Source: Balneolaceae bacterium
GTDB taxonomy: Bacteria > Bacteroidota > Rhodothermia > Balneolales > Cyclonatronaceae
Reading direction: 5' to 3'
Assembly: GCA_007694035.1 (NCBI GenBank)
Contig: RECM01000218.1
Location: 1-36,514 of the forward strand
DNA length: 36,514 nt
Shown here: piece after piece, positions 17,700-24,268 of the stretch
Position numbering within the stretch: the stretch's first letter is position 1
Layout: the number at the start of each line of letters is the position of its first letter
Position numbers and translations under genes: made by a program
The notes under the pieces: generated by a model
Databases searched by the model: none
What the model saw: the letters and a program-made list of their open reading frames with translations, nothing else
Told to the model about the DNA's origin: nothing

Positions 17700-18770
17700 T
17701 CAAAATTCAGTTTTCCGGGTAACCAGATATTTGACCGACTGATACAGATACCCGGTAAAATGGGCAACAGGCATGGTGTAGAGGCAAATAGTTGTCAGTA
17801 TAAATCGCAAGAAAAGTCCAGGTTCGTCACCCTCTGCACCTTTCCATATCTCCCGCTGAAATACGCTCCGCGACCGGAAAGTTTCGTTGAGTGCCAATAG
17901 TGGAGGAATCAGGATGGCTATAATGAGGGCAATACCTGAAAAAGCTTTCCCTCCAAAGAAGGTAAAGTCAACTATAAGCCACAAAAGCATAAAAGATATG
18001 GTATAGAAGGGAATGCGGCTGCGAATTGGGTTCGAATCGGGATGTTTAAGCTGGGTTAATTTCCGCCCCCGACCGTAATGAAAGTATTGTTTAAAAAGCG
18101 AAGTCCAGGATCCCCGGGGGAAATACCATGTTTGGATATCGGAACTGATGAAAATTGCATCAGTTTGCATTTTCGATAGCCTCAAATTCATTTCCGCGTC
18201 TTCATTCGGACCGTTTGTAGTGCTGAATCCTCCGAGAGTGCGAAGGGCATCTGTCCTGTAGCACCCAATATAGACGGTGTCGGCATATCCAGTGAAATCG
18301 GGGTCGCGGTAACTGGCACCGCCACTTCCAAGAAACGTGCGAACGGCGAGGGCTATGCCGGTCTGAAAGGGTGTGCGGGCAACAAAACGTTGCGCACCGC
18401 CGGCGTTTAAAGCCCCTGATTTTTTTATGGCTGCAACAGAGGCTTCAATGTAATCTTCAGCATACAGGCTGTGGGCATCTGCTCTGAGTAACAGTTCTCC
18501 TTTGGCAATTTTAATAATCTCATTCAGACCAGCAGACTGAATCTTTCCGGGATTGTCAATTAGCCTTATCCGTTCATCATCACGGCCCAGTTCATTTACT
18601 ATTTCACGTGTCTGGTCTGTACTGCCGCCATCGGCAACCAGTATTTCCACAACGTTGGGATAAGCAGAACGGCTGAATTGTTTCAGAATTCTCCCGATAT
18701 CATGTTCTTCATTGTAGGCTGGAATCGCTACAGTAACGTCAGGTTCTGTTGTGTTTGAATTATGCTGCAT
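17700..18770 (-). CDS. Glycosyltransferase family 2 with C-terminal membrane segments
   Basis: This 356-residue GT-A enzyme starts with DVTVAIPAYNEEHDIGRIL, then has VEILVADGGSTDQTREIV (first Asp of the nucleotide site). LLRADAHSLYAEDYI supplies the DxD-like metal motif, and NEDAEMNLRLS (around residue 190) the catalytic ED region. After about residue 255 come hydrophobic segments (FYTISFMLLWLIVDFTFFGG, ALIIAILIPPLLAL, and one near the C-terminus) that anchor it in the inner membrane, as in ExoA/EpsO-type transferases. It probably elongates the same polymer. It is the last polysaccharide gene here, and pyrB follows on the same strand 42 bp away on its upstream side. Confidence 0.85.
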   Translation of the reverse strand: MQHNSNTTEPDVTVAIPAYNEEHDIGRILKQFSRSAYPNVVEILVADGGSTDQTREIVNELGRDDERIRLIDNPGKIQSAGLNEIIKIAKGELLLRADAHSLYAEDYIEASVAAIKKSGALNAGGAQRFVARTPFQTGIALAVRTFLGSGGASYRDPDFTGYADTVYIGCYRTDALRTLGGFSTTNGPNEDAEMNLRLSKMQTDAIFISSDIQTWYFPRGSWTSLFKQYFHYGRGRKLTQLKHPDSNPIRSRIPFYTISFMLLWLIVDFTFFGGKAFSGIALIIAILIPPLLALNETFRSRSVFQREIWKGAEGDEPGLFLRFILTTICLYTMPVAHFTGYLYQSVKYLVTRKTEF

Positions 18771-18812
18771 GGTTTTAAAGGATACCTAAAATAGGAAAAC
18801 TGGCGGTAAATA

Positions 18813-19760
18813 TTACCCCCTCGTCCCTCCCGCCAGCAGATACAGCACCGCCATGCGCACCGCCAGCCCGTTAATCACCTGATCGAGGATGATCGCCCGG
18901 TCGCTGTCGGCCACTTCACTTTCCATCTCCACGCCCCGGTTGATGGGCCCGGGGTGCATGATCACAAAGTCGGGATATGATTCCAGGTGGTGCATTTTGA
19001 TGCCGAACCGCTCGTGATATTCCCTGAGGCTGGGAAACAGGCCATGGTCCTGCCGCTCGAGCTGTATGCGCAGTGCCATGGCGATGTCGCACCAGGCCAG
19101 GCATTCGTCGAGATTGTATGAAACGGTTACGCCGAGTTCTTCCACAAAGGGCGGGATCATGGTTTTGGGCCCGCAGACCATCACCTCCACGCCGGTTTTT
19201 ACAAGGCCGATGATGTTCGAGCGCACCACGCGGCTGTGCAGGATGTCGCCGATGATCACCACCTTCAGTCCGGCCAGTTTCCCGGTTTTCTGGCGCATCG
19301 AAAACATGTCGAGCAGGGCCTGGGTCGGGTGCTCGTGCGCACCGTCGCCGGCGTTGATGATGGATGCATCCACACATCGGGTGAGGAAATGGGGCACGCC
19401 CGGACTTTCATGCCGTACCACCACCATATCGATCTTCATCGATTCGATATTGCGGATGGTGTCTTTGAGCGACTCCCCTTTTTTTGCGCTCGACGAGCTG
19501 CTCGAGAAATTGACCACATCCGCGCCCATCCGTTTCTGGGCCAGTTCGAAGGAAATTCGTGTCCGTGTGCTGTTTTCATAGAACAGGTTCACGATCGTTT
19601 TGTCGCGGAGGGTCGGAATTTTCGGGATGGGCCGGTTGAGTACCTCCCTGAAGTAGGCGGCCTGGTCGAGAATATAGAGGATGTCGTCTGCTGAATAATC
19701 CTTGAGCCCGAGCAGGTGGCGCTGGTTGAATTCATAATCGGTGCGCAGTTCCTGGCTCAT
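18813..19760 (-). CDS. pyrB: Aspartate carbamoyltransferase catalytic subunit
   Basis: This 315-residue enzyme joins carbamoyl phosphate and L-aspartate in the second step of de novo pyrimidine synthesis. The carbamoyl-phosphate loop STRTR is at 64-68 in FYENSTRTRISFE. The SSSSSAKKGES loop (87-97) supplies the active-site Ser/Lys from the neighbouring subunit. RHESPG (117-122), HPTQALLD (144-151) and the Asp-binding HSRVVRSN (175-182) are also intact. HPGPINRGVEM near the C-terminus completes the signature. The start overlaps the pyrR stop by 4 bp (ATGA). There is no pyrI nearby, so it probably works as a trimer or with PyrC encoded elsewhere. The gene is GC-rich compared with the polysaccharide genes. 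Confidence 0.95.
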   Translation of the reverse strand: MSQELRTDYEFNQRHLLGLKDYSADDILYILDQAAYFREVLNRPIPKIPTLRDKTIVNLFYENSTRTRISFELAQKRMGADVVNFSSSSSSAKKGESLKDTIRNIESMKIDMVVVRHESPGVPHFLTRCVDASIINAGDGAHEHPTQALLDMFSMRQKTGKLAGLKVVIIGDILHSRVVRSNIIGLVKTGVEVMVCGPKTMIPPFVEELGVTVSYNLDECLAWCDIAMALRIQLERQDHGLFPSLREYHERFGIKMHHLESYPDFVIMHPGPINRGVEMESEVADSDRAIILDQVINGLAVRMAVLYLLAGGTRG

Positions 19761-20317
19761 GCGGGATCCTCCTGCTTCTCGTCCGACCGGTCGACCACAT
19801 ACACGGCATCCTGCCCGTCGAGCTCTTCTATTTGTACCTGCACCTCTTCGCTGGTGTGCGTCGGGACGAACATCCCTACGTAATCGGCAACAACCGGCAG
19901 TTCGCGGTGGCCACGGTCGATCAGGCAGGTGAAGACGATGCTCTTCGGGCGGCCGAAGCTCATCAGGGCCTCCATGGCGGCGCGTACGGTGCGGCCGGTG
20001 TAGAGCACATCATCCACCAGTATGATGTGTTTGGCAGACAGGTCGAACGGAATATCGGTGACCTGAACGGTGGGCGTGTGGCTGCGGGTGCGGAAATCGT
20101 CGCGGTAGAACGTGATATCGAGCACACCCAACGGTATTTCGGTGCCGGTTCCCTGTTTGATCAGCCCCTGTACACGGCGGGCGATATAGACGCCCCGGGT
20201 CTGCATACCCACGATGGCAACGTCGGTGAGGTCGTCGAAGGGTTCAATAAACTGATGAGCGAACCGCTTGTAGATGCGTTTCAGATCGTCGGCGTGAAGA
20301 AGCTTGGCTTTTTTCAA
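19757..20317 (-). CDS. pyrR: PyrR: pyrimidine operon regulator / uracil phosphoribosyltransferase
   Basis: PyrR proteins bind pyr mRNA in response to UMP and often have uracil phosphoribosyltransferase activity. The PRPP-binding loop is ILVDDVLYTGRTVRAA, followed by the family-typical LIDRGHRELPV. No ATG fits. The open frame extends to a TTG at 20443 (228 residues), but homologues begin near KKAKLLHADDLKRIYKR. I prefer the TTG at 20317, which gives 187 residues, the usual length; an AGGAG lies 18 nt upstream, rather far, so the start is uncertain. The gene precedes pyrB with a 4-bp overlap, the normal pyrR-pyrB order. No clear anti-antiterminator hairpin is visible in the short leader. Confidence 0.88.
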   Translation of the reverse strand: MKKAKLLHADDLKRIYKRFAHQFIEPFDDLTDVAIVGMQTRGVYIARRVQGLIKQGTGTEIPLGVLDITFYRDDFRTRSHTPTVQVTDIPFDLSAKHIILVDDVLYTGRTVRAAMEALMSFGRPKSIVFTCLIDRGHRELPVVADYVGMFVPTHTSEEVQVQIEELDGQDAVYVVDRSDEKQEDPA

Positions 20318-20554
20318 GGCGGATTCGCGTGGATTCTCCTGCGGTTGTAGTCGGATGAATTTAACGAAATATTTGTTCAATAATAACCGGGATTGTTGCA
20401 GATTTTCGTGTATGATCGATGAGTTACCAGAAGGATGGGCCAAAGATCACCGATATGCCGGACGAACCGGGTGGTGATATAAAAAATGGTGCTGATTATG
20501 GTTTCTGATGCCCGGCTATCGACATATCCTGGATGTTTTGTGTATTTTGGGCAG

Positions 20555-21118
20555 ATGAGCAGCAAATGTTTTTTCCTCGACCGCGACGGCACCCTTAATG
20601 TGGACTACGATTTCGTGCACAAGCCACAGGAGTGGACCTGGTGCGACGGGGCAATGGATGCCCTGGTTTTACTCAAACAAAAAGGGTTCAAACTGGCCGT
20701 TATCACCAACCAGAGCGGCATTGCACGTGGCCGCTTCAGCATGGATCAGGTGAACCGGCTGCATGGCTGGGTGAATGATCAGCTTCAGAACGATCTGATT
20801 GAAATCGACGGCTTCTATGTGGCCCCCTGGCACCCCGATTACCACGACGGGAAAGACCCGGCGCTGCTCGATGAGCGCAAACCGGGCACCGTACTGTTCG
20901 AGAGGGCGGCCACGGAACTGGGCATCAGTTTTGACGGATCGTGCATGGCCGGCGACAAAATTTCGGACCTGCTGCCCGCGATGCACCTGGGCATTAAGCC
21001 CTACCTGATCCGCTCCCGCTTCTACACCGAAGAAATCGGAAACTGGTGCCGCCAGCATCATATTCTTATCTTTGACCGGTTGCTTGATGCTGTCGAATAC
21101 GAGCTGTCGGCGGACTGA
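20555..21118 (+). CDS. GmhB-like HAD phosphatase (histidinol/heptose bisphosphate type)
   Basis: From the ATG at 20555 (MSSKCFFLDRDGTLN) the protein has 187 residues; an upstream ATG would add 23 non-conserved residues. The HAD class IIIA motifs are complete: D9/D11 in FLDRDGTLN, T51 in VITNQSGIARGRF, K109 in ERKPG, and D134/D138 in AGDKISDL. This matches D-glycero-D-manno-heptose-1,7-bisphosphate 7-phosphatase and the HisB-N relatives. The usual Cys/His zinc loop (CxH...CxC) is replaced by VAPWHPDYHDG...LLDERKP without cysteines. Zinc binding is therefore unlikely and the substrate is open. Heptose supply for lipopolysaccharide or exopolysaccharide is the plausible role. A CCGCC/GGCGG hairpin directly follows the stop. 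Confidence 0.82.
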   Translation: MSSKCFFLDRDGTLNVDYDFVHKPQEWTWCDGAMDALVLLKQKGFKLAVITNQSGIARGRFSMDQVNRLHGWVNDQLQNDLIEIDGFYVAPWHPDYHDGKDPALLDERKPGTVLFERAATELGISFDGSCMAGDKISDLLPAMHLGIKPYLIRSRFYTEEIGNWCRQHHILIFDRLLDAVEYELSAD

Positions 21119-21131
21119 CCGCCTTAGGCGG
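21119..21131 (+). terminator. Small GC hairpin after the GmhB-like gene
   Basis: CCGCC-TTA-GGCGG starts on the first base after the stop codon and forms a 5-bp stem with a 3-nt loop. There is no following T-run, so it may stabilise the mRNA end rather than act as a full intrinsic terminator. Confidence 0.35.
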
Positions 21132-21150
21132 CGCCCGGTCACAGCGTGTA

Positions 21151-21205
21151 ATCATCCTGCCACCATATCGTCCTGTTATCATATCATCCTGTTATCACAT
21201 AATCC
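21151..21205. repeat. Tandem 16-bp repeat, about 3.4 copies
   Basis: Three consecutive 16-mers (21151-21166, 21167-21182, 21183-21198) of the form ATCRTCCTGYYAYCAY are followed by a partial copy, ATAATCC. Copies two and three differ at two positions. It lies between the two HAD genes and may be a minor slippage-prone microrepeat. Confidence 0.75.
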
Positions 21206-21274
21206 ATTGAAGCACCCGGCATCAACCCGATCAGGGGAGATTCAGATTCCGGGTCTTACCATTTACATTAAATC

Positions 21275-22006
21275 ATGCCCGACCTCATCTGTATCGACTT
21301 CTGGAACACCCTGGTAAGAGCAACCTCCAACGGCGAGATCCGCCGGAAGGTGAGGCACGACGCCCTGGCCAGGCTGGCTGTTGCCTACGACAAAACCATT
21401 ACGGAGCAGATGGTGCAGGAGGCCAACAAGCTGGCAAGCGAGCGCTTCGATGAAATCTGGTACGGGCAGCAGCGCACCCCGACCACGATCGAACTGGTAC
21501 AGATCATCATGGACCATCTGAACCTGCAGCCATCGCGGGAGGAACTGCAGGACCTGGTGATCGCCTACCAGGATTCCCTGATGGCCGGTCCGCCGGAGAC
21601 TGTAGCAGGTATCCACGACGCCCTCGGCAAACTGTCGCGGATGGCGCCTCTTGCCATTATCTCCGACACCATGTACTCGCCGGGAAGGGTGCTGCGGGCG
21701 TTTTTACAGGAAAAGGGGCTGGGACAATTTTTGTCATTCTACGTGTTCAGCGACGAGACAGGCGTGAGCAAACCCCACCCGAAAGCCTACCACACCGCAC
21801 TGGAATACGCAAAAGCCGATCCGGCCCGGTCATGGCATATCGGTGACATACAGAAAACCGACATACTCGGCGCGAAAGGGGTGGGCATGAAAGCCATCCT
21901 GTTCACCGGCCTGTCCGACAAGGACCGCAATGAAAACACCGCCGATTATGTATGCGACACCTGGGATGAGGTGGTTGATGTATTCCGCCTGAAGTCTGAA
22001 GTCTGA
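21275..22006 (+). CDS. HAD-superfamily hydrolase with Trp in place of the second nucleophile-motif Asp
   Basis: This 243-residue HAD protein has an alpha-helical cap inserted after motif I (C1 type). Motif I reads IDFWNTL: the nucleophile is D8, but position +2 is W10 instead of the Asp that acts as general acid/base in phosphatases. Motif II is S130-D131 (IISDT), motif III K166 (SKPHP), and motif IV GDIQKTD with D191 and D196. Loss of the +2 Asp is known in haloacid dehalogenases (FDAYGTL) and in a set of uncharacterised HADs with WGT/WNT motifs. Phosphatase activity is therefore doubtful. The ATG at 21275 starts directly on the conserved strand. A strong hairpin lies 88 bp past the stop. 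Confidence 0.82.
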   Translation: MPDLICIDFWNTLVRATSNGEIRRKVRHDALARLAVAYDKTITEQMVQEANKLASERFDEIWYGQQRTPTTIELVQIIMDHLNLQPSREELQDLVIAYQDSLMAGPPETVAGIHDALGKLSRMAPLAIISDTMYSPGRVLRAFLQEKGLGQFLSFYVFSDETGVSKPHPKAYHTALEYAKADPARSWHIGDIQKTDILGAKGVGMKAILFTGLSDKDRNENTADYVCDTWDEVVDVFRLKSEV

Positions 22007-22093
22007 TGTCACGCCTCACGTCGCACGCCTCATGTCTCATGTCTTGTGTCTGACTTGAGACGTAGAATGTAATCGAAATTGCCTTTGTATTCA

Positions 22094-22128
22094 CACGTGC
22101 CGGGGGCTTTTTAAAAAGCCCCCACGTG
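22094..22128. repeat. Strong palindromic hairpin between convergent genes
   Basis: Positions 22102-22123 are a perfect 22-bp palindrome (GGGGGC, five T, five A, GCCCCC). It is flanked on both sides by CACGTG (22094-22099 and 22123-22128), so the whole forms an almost continuous stem. It lies between the HAD gene (+) and the TPR lipoprotein gene (-). It could be a bidirectional terminator or a mobile palindromic unit. Outside it are TCTTGTGTC-type low-complexity repeats (22028-22050 and 22198-22231). Confidence 0.7.
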
Positions 22129-22197
22129 CTTCGACTTCGCCCATCGACTACAGCCTGCTGCGCAGGCTTGCGCTCAGGCCTGCGCTCAGCATGACGT
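22129..22197. repeat. GC-rich intergenic repeat with CTTCGACTTCGC and duplicated TGCGCTCAG
   Basis: Next to the hairpin is CTTCGACTTCGC (22129-22140), then a small stem AGCCTG/CAGGCT (22152-22157 and 22163-22168), and two direct copies of TGCGCTCAG (22169-22177 and 22181-22189). CTTCGACTTCGC and GCGCTCAG recur in the palindromic element at 26445-26536, suggesting related dispersed repeats in this genome. Confidence 0.5.
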
Positions 22198-22229
22198 TGT
22201 CTTGTGTCTTGTGTCTTGATTCTTGTGTC

Positions 22230-23222
22230 TCAATACTCACCTCTTGCCAGATCAGCCTCCGCCGCTATATATCCGAAAGCCGACCAGTAACCCGATGCCA
22301 GTATTTCCCGCATGATTTCGACGGCCTTCTCTTCATTTCCCGTCTCCCTGTGATAATTCGCGACCCCATACCCCTGGGTGGCCAGCGCGAGTGGCGACGA
22401 TTCATCGGTTCCGTAGAGTTCGTCCGGATCAATTTCGCCCTTGTACATGAGCAGCCGTTTGAGGTAGACGTCGTTTTCCAGCAGTTCCATGCCGGCGTGG
22501 ATGGGTTCAAGCAGGCTGGCCGCTTCGTCGTGCAGTCCCAGCCGCCGGTAGGTGATCCAGAGCCAGTCGGATGTGGCCACCAGCATATCGTTATTCTCCG
22601 AAACCTCCATACAGGCTTCCCACGCATCGCGTGCCTGTTCGTAATCGCCCTGCAGGTAGTGGGCCAGGGCTTTGTGGTACCAGATGTTGAAGTGGAGCGT
22701 GCTGACCGGAATGCCGTATTGATTGGGGGCACCATCGGGCTCGATCTCATCGTCGGTGCCGCGGATCAGCTCCACGGCCCGGTCGAAATCGGCGACAGCC
22801 TTCACGAACTGCCTCACGGTGATGTAGCGATGCCCCCGGTGCCGGTACAGGCGGGCGTCGTCGGGGAATTGCTCAATTCCGCTGGTAAACCAGTCGATCG
22901 CCTCGCGGTACTGCCACAGATAGGCGGCCCGGCGCCCCGCCCAGATGATCGTTTCCGGGTTGGCGGGGTCGGTTTCGAAATCGCGGAGGGCCTCTTCGTA
23001 CTGCGCTGTTAACCTGGTGAGGGTAGCCTCATCGAAGTCCGGCGGATAGAGGGCATCACCAGTAAGGGAAATGGCCTGGGGTTCTGCATTTTCAGTCTCT
23101 GTTTGCCGGCTGCACGCCGTAACGATCAGCAGGATCATCAATGTGATAACAGGTGTTAATCGTGGAAGCATATATGGCGGGTTCATTATCTGTAACATCG
23201 GGTTTTTTAATTGCCTTTTCAT
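22230..23222 (-). CDS. TPR-repeat lipoprotein
   Basis: This protein is up to 330 residues long; ATG codons at residues 1, 9, 13 and 18 are possible starts. The one at residue 18 (about 23171) gives a compact signal, MLPRLTPVITLMILLIVTAC, with a lipobox (IVTAC) that predicts lipid attachment at the Cys. After an acidic linker, helices of 34-residue tetratricopeptide type follow: AGRRAAYLWQYREAIDWFTSGIEQFPDD, then RGHRYITVRQFVKAVADFDRAVEL, then YHKALAHYLQGDYEQARDAWEACMEV. TPRs mediate protein contacts, so this is probably a periplasmic-side scaffold. I cannot link it to a pathway. It converges on the HAD gene across the hairpin region. Confidence 0.8.
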   Translation of the reverse strand: MKRQLKNPMLQIMNPPYMLPRLTPVITLMILLIVTACSRQTETENAEPQAISLTGDALYPPDFDEATLTRLTAQYEEALRDFETDPANPETIIWAGRRAAYLWQYREAIDWFTSGIEQFPDDARLYRHRGHRYITVRQFVKAVADFDRAVELIRGTDDEIEPDGAPNQYGIPVSTLHFNIWYHKALAHYLQGDYEQARDAWEACMEVSENNDMLVATSDWLWITYRRLGLHDEAASLLEPIHAGMELLENDVYLKRLLMYKGEIDPDELYGTDESSPLALATQGYGVANYHRETGNEEKAVEIMREILASGYWSAFGYIAAEADLARGEY

Positions 23223-23315
23223 GTTATTATAAAAAATACCGGGTCACAAGTGGTCTGCTATCGTAATCAATCCCGAAAATCGCGTCGGGGACCGTTGATC
23301 CTGAAAGATATAAAC

Positions 23316-24062
23316 TCAGGAAAAATCCTTATTAATGAATACCAGGATATCCCCTCGTATGAAGCATGAAAAATTGTATTCTGAAACCGCCCTGAAAACT
23401 GACCGGGATGACCCTTCTTTCATACGGTCGTGCAGTTCAATCATCAGGCATTTCACCGATGGAAGCCACTCCTGATAACCGGATTCGAAAACCTCTTTTT
23501 CACTGCCCTCTATGTCGAGCTTGAGGATGTCGATCGTTTCAACATCATACTCCTTTAAAAGCCCTGCGATGCTCACAGCCTGGATGGATGCATCACCGGG
23601 GTTATCAAGTTCTTCGATCACAAAACCCCGGCTTCCCCAGCCGTGATCCTTAATCTGTATAGTATTATTTTTATGCCAGATGGCCTTATTGAGTGGAATG
23701 ATATTGGTGTATCTGGAGGCATTTTTCTGCAACAACCGGAAATTATTTATCTCAGGTTCAATTGAAACGATTCGGGCGGCCGGGTATTTATTGGCGAAAA
23801 AGATGGAAGTGAGTCCGATATTTGCACCACCATCCACTATGAAAACGGGTTCACCTGCAGAGGGTGGTAAGTCAACATCGTATTCCCTGAGCAGAAAGAT
23901 CTCAATCAGCGTGTATTTGTCTTCAGGGGTCGGGTTTATGGAAAATGGATGGGCAAGGCCACTCAGACGGATGCCGGATGTTCTGTTCAGTTTCATTTTA
24001 GACCACAGGATGCATCCCTTGATAAAACCGAGGTGTTGCAGATATTGGAAGAAGTACTTCAT
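23316..24062 (-). CDS. FkbM-family SAM-dependent methyltransferase
   Basis: This 248-residue protein has the Rossmann SAM-binding motif DGGANIGLTSIFFANKYP followed by the acidic strand end VSIEPEINNF, then IDILKLDIEGSEKEVFESG. The latter is the FkbM hallmark DIEGxE. FkbM-type enzymes O-methylate sugars or hydroxyls in antibiotics, glycans and lipids. A role in methylating a surface-polysaccharide sugar is plausible, since the polysaccharide locus lies upstream in the window, but the two are separated by housekeeping genes. The ATG at 24062 gives a basic N-terminus without a signal, so it is cytoplasmic. It is transcribed divergently from the GH20 gene with about 200 bp between. Confidence 0.85.
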   Translation of the reverse strand: MKYFFQYLQHLGFIKGCILWSKMKLNRTSGIRLSGLAHPFSINPTPEDKYTLIEIFLLREYDVDLPPSAGEPVFIVDGGANIGLTSIFFANKYPAARIVSIEPEINNFRLLQKNASRYTNIIPLNKAIWHKNNTIQIKDHGWGSRGFVIEELDNPGDASIQAVSIAGLLKEYDVETIDILKLDIEGSEKEVFESGYQEWLPSVKCLMIELHDRMKEGSSRSVFRAVSEYNFSCFIRGDILVFINKDFS

Positions 24063-24268
24063 GGTTTTCGTTACATATTAAAAGAGGCCGGGGATGCTTT
24101 TATGTATACATCAGGAAGTATCCGGTATGCTTGTCTGTTATTGGAAACGTTAAAAAGTTGATGGCAGATGCAACCTGCATAGGGTGCCCAAAACTACACA
24201 ATATTATCTTTATTACCCGCAGATTTCTATCTTGAGTATCAGAATATCAACGCCAAATTTTGCCTGCC

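Noticed and set aside
18020-18040. tRNA-like GGTTCGAATC string
   Set aside because: It lies inside the GT2 coding sequence and no cloverleaf arms can be formed around it.
19066-20350. Plus-strand frames opposite pyrB and pyrR (150-172 codons)
   Set aside because: They are shadows of well-conserved housekeeping genes.
22191-23012. 273-codon plus-strand frame opposite the TPR lipoprotein gene
   Set aside because: The minus-strand frame has a lipobox and TPR repeats. The plus-strand frame begins inside intergenic repeats and has no domain.
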